A model generated the notes under the pieces. It was not told the DNA's origin, ran no database searches, and was given only the letters and a program-made list of their open reading frames with translations. Both the position numbers and the translations under genes were made by a program. Positions 1 to 5,560 of a stretch of 10,288 nt of DNA are shown here, piece after piece; the stretch's first letter is position 1, and each line of letters starts with the position of its first letter. Source of the DNA: a bacterium (GTDB taxonomy: Bacteria > Chloroflexota > Dormibacteria > Aeolococcales > Aeolococcaceae); the NCBI GenBank assembly GCA_021850405.1, contig JAJZMA010000264.1:1-10288 (forward strand). The letters run 5' to 3'.

Positions 1-1
1 G

Positions 2-94
2 GCGATGATTGGTTTGATGGTGCGACGTCTGGCGCCCGACAAAAAACGCCGCAGACCATGGGGCCCCAATCGCGTCATGGAGATCGCCGCTTGA
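2..94 (+). CDS. C-terminal tail of an unidentified protein (5' end outside window)
   Basis: One reading frame is open from the window edge to a TGA at 92-94 and gives about 30 residues. They begin hydrophobic (AMIGLMV), continue with a basic stretch (RRLAPDKKRRRPWG) and end in VMEIAA. A hydrophobic end followed by a cluster of positive charges is what one sees at the cytoplasmic end of a last membrane helix, so a membrane protein is possible, but that is inference. The alternative frame ending in TAG at 112-114 reads as hydrophilic low-quality protein and is less convincing. I do not recognise the family. The fragment is too short for certainty. Confidence 0.35.
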   Translation, partial: AMIGLMVRRLAPDKKRRRPWGPNRVMEIAA

Positions 95-512
95 GTTCTA
101 AAACACCTTCTTAGTGATGAATGCCAGTAACCAGTGGCCGGCCGCGCAGTTTGCCGGGTGGATTTGAGCATGCGACCGGGTTGATGCTCAGGCAGTTCTT
201 ATGGTGCGGCAGGATGCACGGGCATGGGCGCCCTGTCCAGATGGCAGGTAGTGTTATGGATCCCGCCTTTCAAGCCTGGAGCGCGACCAGGAAGAACCAG
301 TGGCTGGTGGCGCACCCGCATCACGAATGATGTCGCTCGCCGCGGCATCGGGGCGCAGGTGTGGCCCATCGTTACAGCAATGCAGTAACGGCAGACCTGC
401 CCACTGAGGCGGAAGGCAGGAAAACGCTAGGAAATTGGCCGAGCCGTTCAATAGCGGCATAGCCATGTATTGGCAATGATGTTTGACGCCATTGGAGAAG
501 ATGGAACATAAC
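95..512. other. Gene-free stretch of about 420 bases
   Basis: No open frame here has both a ribosome binding site and protein-like composition. The longest plus-strand frame (121-330, 69 codons) lacks a Shine-Dalgarno sequence and reads as a random mix. Minus-strand frames here run into the antisense of the response regulator. I found no tRNA-like T-loop and no U-tract terminator. A weak promoter-like pair, TTGGCC at 435-440 and CATAGC 17 bases downstream, lies before the response regulator; it is too degenerate to call. The stretch may be a decayed gene or a long leader. Confidence 0.5.
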
Positions 513-1040
513 ATGCAACATCCCGGTTCCACTATCGGCGTCCTGGGTGCACAAACCGGACGGGTGTGGCACGATATAGACGTGGCTGGAGATACGATTC
601 TGGTGGTTGAGGATAACCCCGATGTCCGTAACATGCTGGCCATGCGCCTTGAGTTTTCGCATTATGTCGTGCGCGTGGCCGCGACAGGGGCAGAAGCTCT
701 TGAATTTATGGACAGCCATCCCGATGATGTACCCAGTCTTGTGATTGCAGATGTCGTAATGCCAGAGATGGATGGAATCCAGTTCTGCACGGCAGTCCGC
801 AGTCGACCCCGGTATCAGGAAACACCACTTGTATTTTTCTCTGGATTGCCTGAGGACGATCCCCGGGTAGTTGAGATGATGGAGCAACCATGCGTCTGGC
901 ACGTTACCAAGGGGGGCCGGGTCGAGCAGATTGTAGAGCTGATAAAGGGACTGCTCGATGGAGCCGGCAATGGCTCAGCCGGAAAAGCTGCGGGAACAGA
1001 AGGTGCCGCGGGCCAGCTGCACCTTTTCCGGCATCCTTAA
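513..1040 (+). CDS. Single-domain response regulator (CheY-like receiver)
   Basis: A receiver domain takes a phosphate from a histidine kinase on a conserved aspartate. Counted from the ATG at 513, the protein has 175 residues. The acidic pair is E33-D34 in ILVVEDN, the phospho-acceptor is D80 in IADVVMPEMDG, the conserved Ser/Thr is S110 in FFSG, and the conserved lysine is K133 in VTKGG, so the active site is complete. After the domain there are only about 35 residues rich in Gly and Ala ending in LHLFRHP, with no DNA-binding or enzymatic output domain, so it probably acts by protein contact or as a phosphate relay. No kinase gene lies nearby. The start is uncertain: TTG 483 and ATG 501 are also in frame, but neither has a well-spaced ribosome binding site. 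GGAGAAG at 494-500 serves ATG 513 best, though the spacing is long. An in-frame TGA at 477-479 limits the upstream end. Confidence 0.85.
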   Translation: MQHPGSTIGVLGAQTGRVWHDIDVAGDTILVVEDNPDVRNMLAMRLEFSHYVVRVAATGAEALEFMDSHPDDVPSLVIADVVMPEMDGIQFCTAVRSRPRYQETPLVFFSGLPEDDPRVVEMMEQPCVWHVTKGGRVEQIVELIKGLLDGAGNGSAGKAAGTEGAAGQLHLFRHP

Positions 1041-1060
1041 GTGTTCGTGAAGTGTTCGTG
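1039..1060. repeat. 11-base perfect tandem duplication
   Basis: AAGTGTTCGTG occurs twice head to tail, at 1039-1049 and 1050-1060. The first copy begins within the TAA stop codon of the response regulator gene. A T6 run follows at 1071-1076, and a 5-base complement (CCGGC at 1029-1033, GCCGG at 1062-1066) would place the duplication in the loop of a weak hairpin before the T run. This could be a poor terminator for the response regulator, a paired binding site, or a replication-slippage scar. Confidence 0.6.
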
Positions 1061-1128
1061 AGCCGGGCAGTTTTTTGTTGTTGCCGCACAGTTGCATCCG
1101 CCCTGGGCAGGTCGCGTCGAAGATTAGA

Positions 1129-1959
1129 CTAATTCTGTTTCGGGCTGCCAGCGCGTGGCAGCAGTAGTAGACCAGCGACAGTTCCCAGGCCGATAACGGT
1201 TGTAAGCAGTAGCAGCTGGCGCAAGGGTTGTTGCGGTGTGGCATGCCGCTGCGCTGTTCTGGCCAGAATGGGATGGTCTATCTTTTTTACCCGCCCACTT
1301 ACCCTTTTTGTGCTCTTTCCAGCGGCTGCCGCAGCGGTCAATTCCTGTAGTCCGGATTTCCTGGTGAGATTCTCTCCGGAGTCGCTGAGAGCGGTCGGGG
1401 GTCCGGGGGTACGTGCATTGGTGCGGTGTGGGGCCAGGGCTTCCTTGAGGCTCTCATGTGGAACGGAATACATGGGGGCCGGAGGGGGAGGTGCCAGGCC
1501 ACTTTCCTCTAGTTGGCGCATGGCATTTTTCTCAAGGTTGCTACAGAACTTTGAGAGGATCCGTGCAGCCATGTGTTCTACGATATCGTCGCGGATTGCT
1601 GTAATGGAGCCAGTGACATGGAACGTCAGGTTCGCGTCAATTACCTCGGTACCCCGGGGGGGGTGCGGCTCGACTGCCACAACCAGCCTGACAGAGAGGT
1701 CGCTGCGTCCATGCAGCTCTGACACCTTGGCACTCAGCACCGTGCGGCTCCCCGAGGTTGCATTTACAGTTACTGGTCCATGGTAGGTGTAGGTTCGCTT
1801 GCCGACTACCAGACGAGTCCGGATCATATGGCTGTCCGGGTGGACACTACTGGTGCGGGTTGAGGGAAAACTGGCAAGAATGATGTCGGGCGAGATCAGG
1901 CGCGCCGCTATCGTTTTCCCCAGAGGTGGGAAGAAGACAGTCTTTTGTATGGTGGGCAT
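1129..1959 (-). CDS. CoxG-like SRPBCC-domain protein with C-terminal membrane anchor
   Basis: The 276-residue product begins (about residues 5-150) with a domain resembling CoxG (carbon monoxide dehydrogenase subunit G, SRPBCC/START-like fold). Its traits are an early segment like the family's 'dPe-lasclPg' region (SPDIILASFPS), the central strand GPVTVNA, the GTEV strand, and HVTGSI leading into an amphipathic helix ending near residue 155. CoxG proteins of CO-dehydrogenase clusters help anchor or mature the enzyme at the membrane. The middle (about 155-240) is Pro/Ala-rich and probably disordered, and turns basic towards its end. One hydrophobic helix at about 246-267 (LLLLTTVIGLGTVAGLLLL) fits a tail anchor with the domain in the cytoplasm. 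The start is well supported: AAGGAGG lies at 1972-1966, six bases before ATG 1959. The coding strand has a run of eight C at 1663-1656, frame intact. No coxS, coxM or coxL is in view, so the role may differ; the assignment rests on fold-level resemblance. Confidence 0.6.
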   Translation of the reverse strand: MPTIQKTVFFPPLGKTIAARLISPDIILASFPSTRTSSVHPDSHMIRTRLVVGKRTYTYHGPVTVNATSGSRTVLSAKVSELHGRSDLSVRLVVAVEPHPPRGTEVIDANLTFHVTGSITAIRDDIVEHMAARILSKFCSNLEKNAMRQLEESGLAPPPPAPMYSVPHESLKEALAPHRTNARTPGPPTALSDSGENLTRKSGLQELTAAAAAGKSTKRVSGRVKKIDHPILARTAQRHATPQQPLRQLLLLTTVIGLGTVAGLLLLPRAGSPKQN

Positions 1960-1979
1960 CGCGATCCTCCTTGCCTAGC

Positions 1980-1985
1980 ATTATG
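1980..1985 (-). promoter_or_regulatory. Possible -10 element for the CoxG-like gene
   Basis: On the minus strand CATAAT (5 of 6 matches to TATAAT) lies 20 bases upstream of the ATG at 1959. Transcription starting about seven bases further on would leave a leader only just long enough to hold the AAGGAGG site. The -35 position (CCACAG at 17-base spacing) is poor, so this is a weak call. Confidence 0.25.
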
Positions 1986-2195
1986 GGGCCGGAGACCTAT
2001 TCCTGTGGGCCCAGGAGGATTTTTGGGCCGCAAGGCAGGGTGGATTCAAACGGCGATGGGAGTGCTCGTCCGGGCTGTGCCTGACCAGCGCCTCTGGTCG
2101 CCCGGGTTGTTCCTGTCACAGGTGGCCGCCATTCGAAACGGTTTGGCGCCGCCAGCGTTCAACAGGCATAGACTGGAGTTGCCTGGCCATGACAC

Positions 2196-2203
2196 AGGAG
2201 GTG
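2196..2203 (+). promoter_or_regulatory. Strong ribosome binding site that decides the start of the ParS-like gene
   Basis: AGGAGGTG ends seven to eight bases before the GTG at 2210. It lies inside the longer reading frame that begins at ATG 2189, and that ATG itself has only a distant GGAG. The GTG is therefore the more likely start. Confidence 0.65.
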
Positions 2204-2209
2204 ACTGCC

Positions 2210-2539
2210 GTGGAGCGCGTTGCAGACATTGTTTCCAGAGCCCGGGAGGATTCCGGACTGGATGACAGGCAGATCTCTCTCGTACTGGGGATTCATCCAA
2301 GGGCGCTTGAGCTTTGGGATGGAGAGGTATCCAGCCTCTCGCCGGGTCTTTCCGGACGGCTTACCGCTTTTACAAGGATGGCGTATCTCGCAAGCCAGTC
2401 CATTCCCAGGGATGCTGTTGCTGGTTGGTGGATCATGCCTAACACCCGTCTGGGAGGGTTGCGCCCGCTGGAGCTTGTGGTCAGGAACCCAGGGTTGCTC
2501 TACACGGAGTTGGCGGGGGTGGGGCAGGGACTTGGCTAG
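2210..2539 (+). CDS. Xre/MbcA/ParS-type antitoxin-like protein (DUF2384-like C-terminus)
   Basis: From GTG 2210 the protein has 109 residues; ATG 2189 would add seven. Residues about 18-37 (DDRQISLVLGIHPRALELW) look like a helix-turn-helix. The C-terminal half resembles the toxin-binding domain of Xre-MbcA-ParS antitoxins: a long helix, then a Trp-rich segment (AGWWIMPNTRLGG), then the signature RPLELVVRNPGLLYTEL, matching the family's 'G.rPlelL....G...v...L'. Such antitoxins usually precede a RES-domain toxin and repress their own operon. No RES toxin follows; a glycoside hydrolase starts 38 bases later on the same strand, and the upstream gene is divergent. It may be an orphan regulator of its neighbours or a solitary remnant of a toxin-antitoxin pair. 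A short palindrome, CCTGTCACAGG at 2112-2122, lies in the upstream region and could be an operator, though nothing proves it. The family call rests on the C-terminal signature. Confidence 0.68.
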   Translation: MERVADIVSRAREDSGLDDRQISLVLGIHPRALELWDGEVSSLSPGLSGRLTAFTRMAYLASQSIPRDAVAGWWIMPNTRLGGLRPLELVVRNPGLLYTELAGVGQGLG

Positions 2540-2577
2540 AGGTTGTTTGGTGGTCGGCAAACCATTAGGATGAGGGC

Positions 2578-3891
2578 ATGAGCGCTAGCGCCGATTTTCG
2601 TTTTCCTCCTTCGTTTCTCTTTGGCTGCGCTACGGCGGCGCACCAGGTGGAGGGAGGGACAAGCAATGACTGGACCCGGTGGGAGGGGCTTCCTGGTCAT
2701 ATCAGGGATGGCTCTGTCTCAGGCGTCGCGTGCGACCATTACAGCCGGTATGAGCAGGATCTTGAACTGCTGCATGAGTTGGGTCAGAATGCGTACCGCT
2801 ACTCGGTGGAGTGGTCGCGGATAGAGCCTGTCGAGGGCAGGTTCGACCATGATGCACTAAGACATTATCGGGACGTTGCACGCAAATGTCACGAGCTTGG
2901 GATGACCCCCATTGTGACATTGCACCACTTCACCTTCCCACAGTGGCTGGCAGATCTGGGCGGGCTTGAAGCAACTTCCCTGCCCTGGTTTTTTGCACGT
3001 TTTGCGTCGCTGTGTACCGCTTTCTTTGGGGATCAGGTCGAGTACTGGGTTACTGTCAATGAACCGGTGATCCTGGTGCTTCTGGGCTATCTGGGTGGCT
3101 ACTGGCCACCAGGGGCCCAGTCCATGATGGCAGCCCGACGTGCACTAAAGGGTGCACTTGCCATGCACGCCGCTGGAGCAGCCGCGATCCACGCCGTAGC
3201 AGAAGAAACAGGGCACTCTGCAAAGATCTCAATTGCACACCACGAGAGGCGGCTCCTCCCAGCCACGTCCTCAGTGCTGGACCATGTGGCTGCAGCGACC
3301 CCTGACTACGTATTGAACCGCTGGTTCCTGCGTAGCATACAGACTGGGCGGGTATTGCCTCCGGTCGGCCATGGCGAGCGGATGGTGGGCCTCGCCGGAA
3401 GCATGGATTACCTGGGGCTGAACTGGTACACGAATGAGCGGGTCGTATTTGATCCAAGGCGACGGGACATGCTGGGGGTACGCACGGTTCTGAATCCAGA
3501 CACACCTGTTTCTGACTATGGCTGGGCAATCCTGCCGTTTGACCTGACCGACATTCTGGTGGATCTCTGGGATCTGTTCGGGCTCGAAATCATGATCACA
3601 GAGAATGGGGTGGCCGACAGCGATGATCACTTGCGGCCAGATTTCATCGTGCAGCATCTCCGCGCAGTAGCCCGGGCAATGGAGGGCGGGGTTCCGGTGC
3701 TAGGGTATATGCACTGGTCATCCATGGATAACTTTGAGTGGGCAGAGGGGTATAGCCGCAAGTTCGGGCTCATGGAGGTGGACCGGTCGACAATGGAACG
3801 CAGGCTGCGCCCGAGTGCCCGGGTTTACGAGTCTATTTGCCGTACCCGGGAGATTCCCGCAGTCCAGGCCAGGGCAAGTGCCAGTGCCTAG
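2578..3891 (+). CDS. Glycoside hydrolase family 1 (beta-glucosidase/beta-galactosidase type)
   Basis: This 437-residue protein is a full-length single-domain GH1 enzyme, a retaining beta-glycosidase with a TIM-barrel fold. It starts with the usual barrel entry FPPSFLFGCATAAHQVEGG. The acid/base glutamate is E162 in TVNEP, and the nucleophile is E342 in ITENG. The glycone-binding region is present as TLHHFTFPQWL, and the C-terminal substrate-binding stretch reads GYMHWSSMDNFEW, followed by GYSRKFGLMEVD. No signal peptide is visible, so it should act in the cytoplasm on small imported glycosides or on internal glycoconjugates. The substrate cannot be read from sequence; the overall style (short, WSSMDNFEWAEG) recalls Sulfolobus LacS-type and actinobacterial/chloroflexotal relatives. 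No sugar transporter is adjacent. The start ATG 2578 has a modest purine-rich site (GGATGAGGG) close upstream. It may be co-transcribed with the ParS-like gene 38 bases before it. Confidence 0.94.
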   Translation: MSASADFRFPPSFLFGCATAAHQVEGGTSNDWTRWEGLPGHIRDGSVSGVACDHYSRYEQDLELLHELGQNAYRYSVEWSRIEPVEGRFDHDALRHYRDVARKCHELGMTPIVTLHHFTFPQWLADLGGLEATSLPWFFARFASLCTAFFGDQVEYWVTVNEPVILVLLGYLGGYWPPGAQSMMAARRALKGALAMHAAGAAAIHAVAEETGHSAKISIAHHERRLLPATSSVLDHVAAATPDYVLNRWFLRSIQTGRVLPPVGHGERMVGLAGSMDYLGLNWYTNERVVFDPRRRDMLGVRTVLNPDTPVSDYGWAILPFDLTDILVDLWDLFGLEIMITENGVADSDDHLRPDFIVQHLRAVARAMEGGVPVLGYMHWSSMDNFEWAEGYSRKFGLMEVDRSTMERRLRPSARVYESICRTREIPAVQARASASA

Positions 3892-3922
3892 TGGCGTGCG
3901 CTGGGCGCAAGGGGAGCAGCTT

Positions 3923-3931
3923 TGATAGAAT
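3923..3931 (+). promoter_or_regulatory. Possible extended -10 promoter for the ferredoxin gene
   Basis: TGATAGAAT contains the extended -10 TGn motif followed by TAGAAT (5 of 6 matches to TATAAT). It lies in the 85-base gap between the glycosidase and fdxA and would give a leader of roughly 40 bases. No good -35 is seen, which extended -10 promoters can do without. With the terminator behind fdxA, it suggests that the ferredoxin can be made alone. Confidence 0.35.
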
Positions 3932-3976
3932 TTTGTTGGACTTGTGCATTCACGCAGCCCGGGGAGAAATATTGAA

Positions 3977-4297
3977 ATGACGTACGTGGTGACTGAAGCC
4001 TGCATAGACATCAAGGATCAGTCCTGCATTGAGGTATGTCCTGTAGATTGCATAATTACTGCAGATGAGGACCGGATGGTTTATATCGATCCGGAAGAGT
4101 GCATCGACTGTGGTGCCTGTGTAGACCCTTGTCCTGTTGATGCAATCTATGCTGATGCAGATGTGCCCGCTGAGCTGGCTGTATACACCGATATTAATCG
4201 CAACTGGTTTGCTGACCGGGAGGGCGTGCGCCAGGAGCTTGAAAGTGTAAAGCCGCAGCAGCCTGATCCTGCACCAGCCTCACCTGAGGCGGACTGA
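3977..4297 (+). CDS. fdxA: 7Fe ferredoxin (one [3Fe-4S] and one [4Fe-4S] cluster), FdxA type
   Basis: A small soluble electron carrier of 106 residues. The ligand pattern is that of the 7Fe ferredoxins: C9, C17 and C52 fit the [3Fe-4S] cluster, while C21, C42, C45 and C48 fit the [4Fe-4S] cluster. The motifs are C-x7-C-x3-CP and CIDCGACVDPCP. An extra cysteine, C25 in CPVDC, is common in this group. The N-terminus MTYVVTEACIDIKDQSC is close to that of mycobacterial and Streptomyces FdxA, as is the DVP...Y segment after the second cluster. The tail (PQQPDPAPASPEAD) is acidic, Pro-rich and longer than in the shortest relatives. In actinobacteria such ferredoxins serve cytochromes P450 and other redox enzymes; no partner gene is beside it. 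The frame extends upstream to TTG 3944, but ATG 3977 with GGGGAG at 3961-3966 matches the family start exactly. Confidence 0.95.
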   Translation: MTYVVTEACIDIKDQSCIEVCPVDCIITADEDRMVYIDPEECIDCGACVDPCPVDAIYADADVPAELAVYTDINRNWFADREGVRQELESVKPQQPDPAPASPEAD

Positions 4298-4351
4298 CCA
4301 GATCCGGTAACGCCTGCTGGCTTTCGGGTGTAAGCTGACTTTGTTCAAATG

Positions 4352-4395
4352 GCGGCAAGAAAGCGCTTTGTGTGAATGTTGCCGCGGTTTTTTTT
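4352..4395 (+). terminator. Rho-independent terminator after fdxA
   Basis: A seven-base stem, GCGGCAA at 4352-4358 and TTGCCGC at 4379-4385, is followed after GG by eight T (4388-4395). The loop holds a second palindrome, AAAGCGCTTT (4360-4369), which could fold as an inner hairpin. The T run lies only on the plus-strand side, so it ends fdxA transcription and is unlikely to stop the converging ctaG transcript. Confidence 0.8.
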
Positions 4396-4449
4396 GCGAA
4401 TTTGGTGCCATAGTTTTTGCCAGCTCCAGTAAACCTGGTTTAGGGAAAG

Positions 4450-5478
4450 TTAAAAATCGGCTCCAGCGATGGTGGCAGTGGTGGCTCCGGTCATACTGGG
4501 GGCCTCGCACTGAGTGGCGGTGCGGCCGCTGGTGACGGTGGCGGCGGCAGGTTCTGCGCTGCTCGCGCCTGCCTGCGCAACGAGCTTTGGTGCGGTATCG
4601 AGGCTGTCTGCAGGGGCCTCCTGGTTGGACTGTCCCGCAGAGTCGCGCACGAGAATGAGGAAGAAATACGTACAGATGGCGAATGTGAAGAAGTTTTCGA
4701 ACCCTATCATGATTACTCCGCCAAGCCGCTGATCCGACAGTGGCGTAAATCCAAGGATTGCCGGCATCTCCCGGTAGATTTCGTAGAGGGGCGGGGCAAG
4801 CGCGAGCATGGTGCCCAGAAGGGTGGGCGAGATGCAGGAAAGAGTGAGATATCCGATGCTGGAGAACGCATGACCCGTGGAGTACGATTCACGGTCCAGT
4901 GGAAGAATTACTCCCCACAGGAGCCAGCTCCCTGCAACCAGGAAAGAAAACTGCATGAGTGCGTGCAGGAATGCAGATGACATCCCAAAGTCATACAGGG
5001 GTGGCAGGTGCCATCCGAAATAGAGAATGCTCCAGACAGGTACAGACAGCCACAGGCGGCACAGGAAAGCGTTTGCCTTGCCAACAGGAGAGTAGTCAAG
5101 CCAGTGCCCTGCAACTGCCGATGAGCGGAGTGCTGCAAGGAGGAACAAGGGCGCAATCATGGCAAAGCAGATGTGCTGGATCATGTGGAATGTGAATGAG
5201 TACATGGGTGATGCCGCGCCAAGGGGAGAGATGCCCGCGGCAAAGAGGGTCGCACACCCAGCCAGAAGGAGCCATAATACGTGCTTTCTCCTGGCTCCCC
5301 TGCATCTCCATTCCTGTACTGTCAGCCAGGCGGAGGCCACTATCAGCAACAGGATGGGGATCAGCATGAAGGGGTCGCCCCAGTTCCAGTAGCTAAAGAC
5401 CCTGCCCGTGAGGGTGAGTGGGCCGCTTCCGGTCGCCTGTGCCAGGCCCATCCCTGGCATGCCTGCCATAGCCCCCAA
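4450..5478 (-). CDS. ctaG: CtaG-family membrane protein (cytochrome caa3 oxidase assembly factor)
   Basis: The 342-residue product has about seven predicted membrane helices (roughly residues 35-55, 66-82, 95-116, 140-160, 168-190, 203-225 and 255-278) and the traits of the caa3_CtaG family, including FHMIQH at 97-102 with APLFLL after it, and FGWHLPPLYD. In Bacillus subtilis CtaG is needed for assembly of active caa3 oxidase, probably by helping to supply copper. The first eleven residues carry four methionines (MGAMAGMPGMG), which might touch copper; that is inference. After the last helix comes a tail of about 60 residues rich in Ala, Thr and Ser, probably disordered. TTG 5478 is chosen because AAGGAG lies five bases before it; the in-frame ATG at 5469 is 14 bases from that site. 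The gene lies 82 bases behind dxs on the same strand and could share its transcript. No oxidase subunit genes are in view. Confidence 0.88.
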   Translation of the reverse strand: MGAMAGMPGMGLAQATGSGPLTLTGRVFSYWNWGDPFMLIPILLLIVASAWLTVQEWRCRGARRKHVLWLLLAGCATLFAAGISPLGAASPMYSFTFHMIQHICFAMIAPLFLLAALRSSAVAGHWLDYSPVGKANAFLCRLWLSVPVWSILYFGWHLPPLYDFGMSSAFLHALMQFSFLVAGSWLLWGVILPLDRESYSTGHAFSSIGYLTLSCISPTLLGTMLALAPPLYEIYREMPAILGFTPLSDQRLGGVIMIGFENFFTFAICTYFFLILVRDSAGQSNQEAPADSLDTAPKLVAQAGASSAEPAAATVTSGRTATQCEAPSMTGATTATIAGADF

Positions 5479-5560
5479 GCTGTCTCCTTCTCCGTAACTG
5501 ACGGTCCCCTGTCCTTAGGCGCAGAACCAATGATAGAGGGTCCTGGGGAGGGGCTGGATT

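Noticed and set aside
121-330. 69-codon plus-strand frame in the left gap
   Set aside because: No ribosome binding site before its ATG, protein-unlike composition, and no family resemblance.
372-902. 176-codon minus-strand frame opposite the response regulator
   Set aside because: It is the antisense shadow of a gene whose receiver motifs are complete on the plus strand.
1238-1786. 182-codon plus-strand frame opposite the CoxG-like gene
   Set aside because: The minus-strand frame has a strong AAGGAGG site, a domain-like core and a membrane anchor; this frame has none.
2220-2573. 117-codon plus-strand frame overlapping the ParS-like gene, considered as a missing toxin
   Set aside because: It is another frame of the same DNA, has no RES-like motifs and no ribosome binding site, while the ParS-like frame has a clear signature.
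4421-4445. Terminator for ctaG on the minus strand (AAACCTGGTTT palindrome)
   Set aside because: The stem is very short and no clean U-tract follows it on the minus strand.
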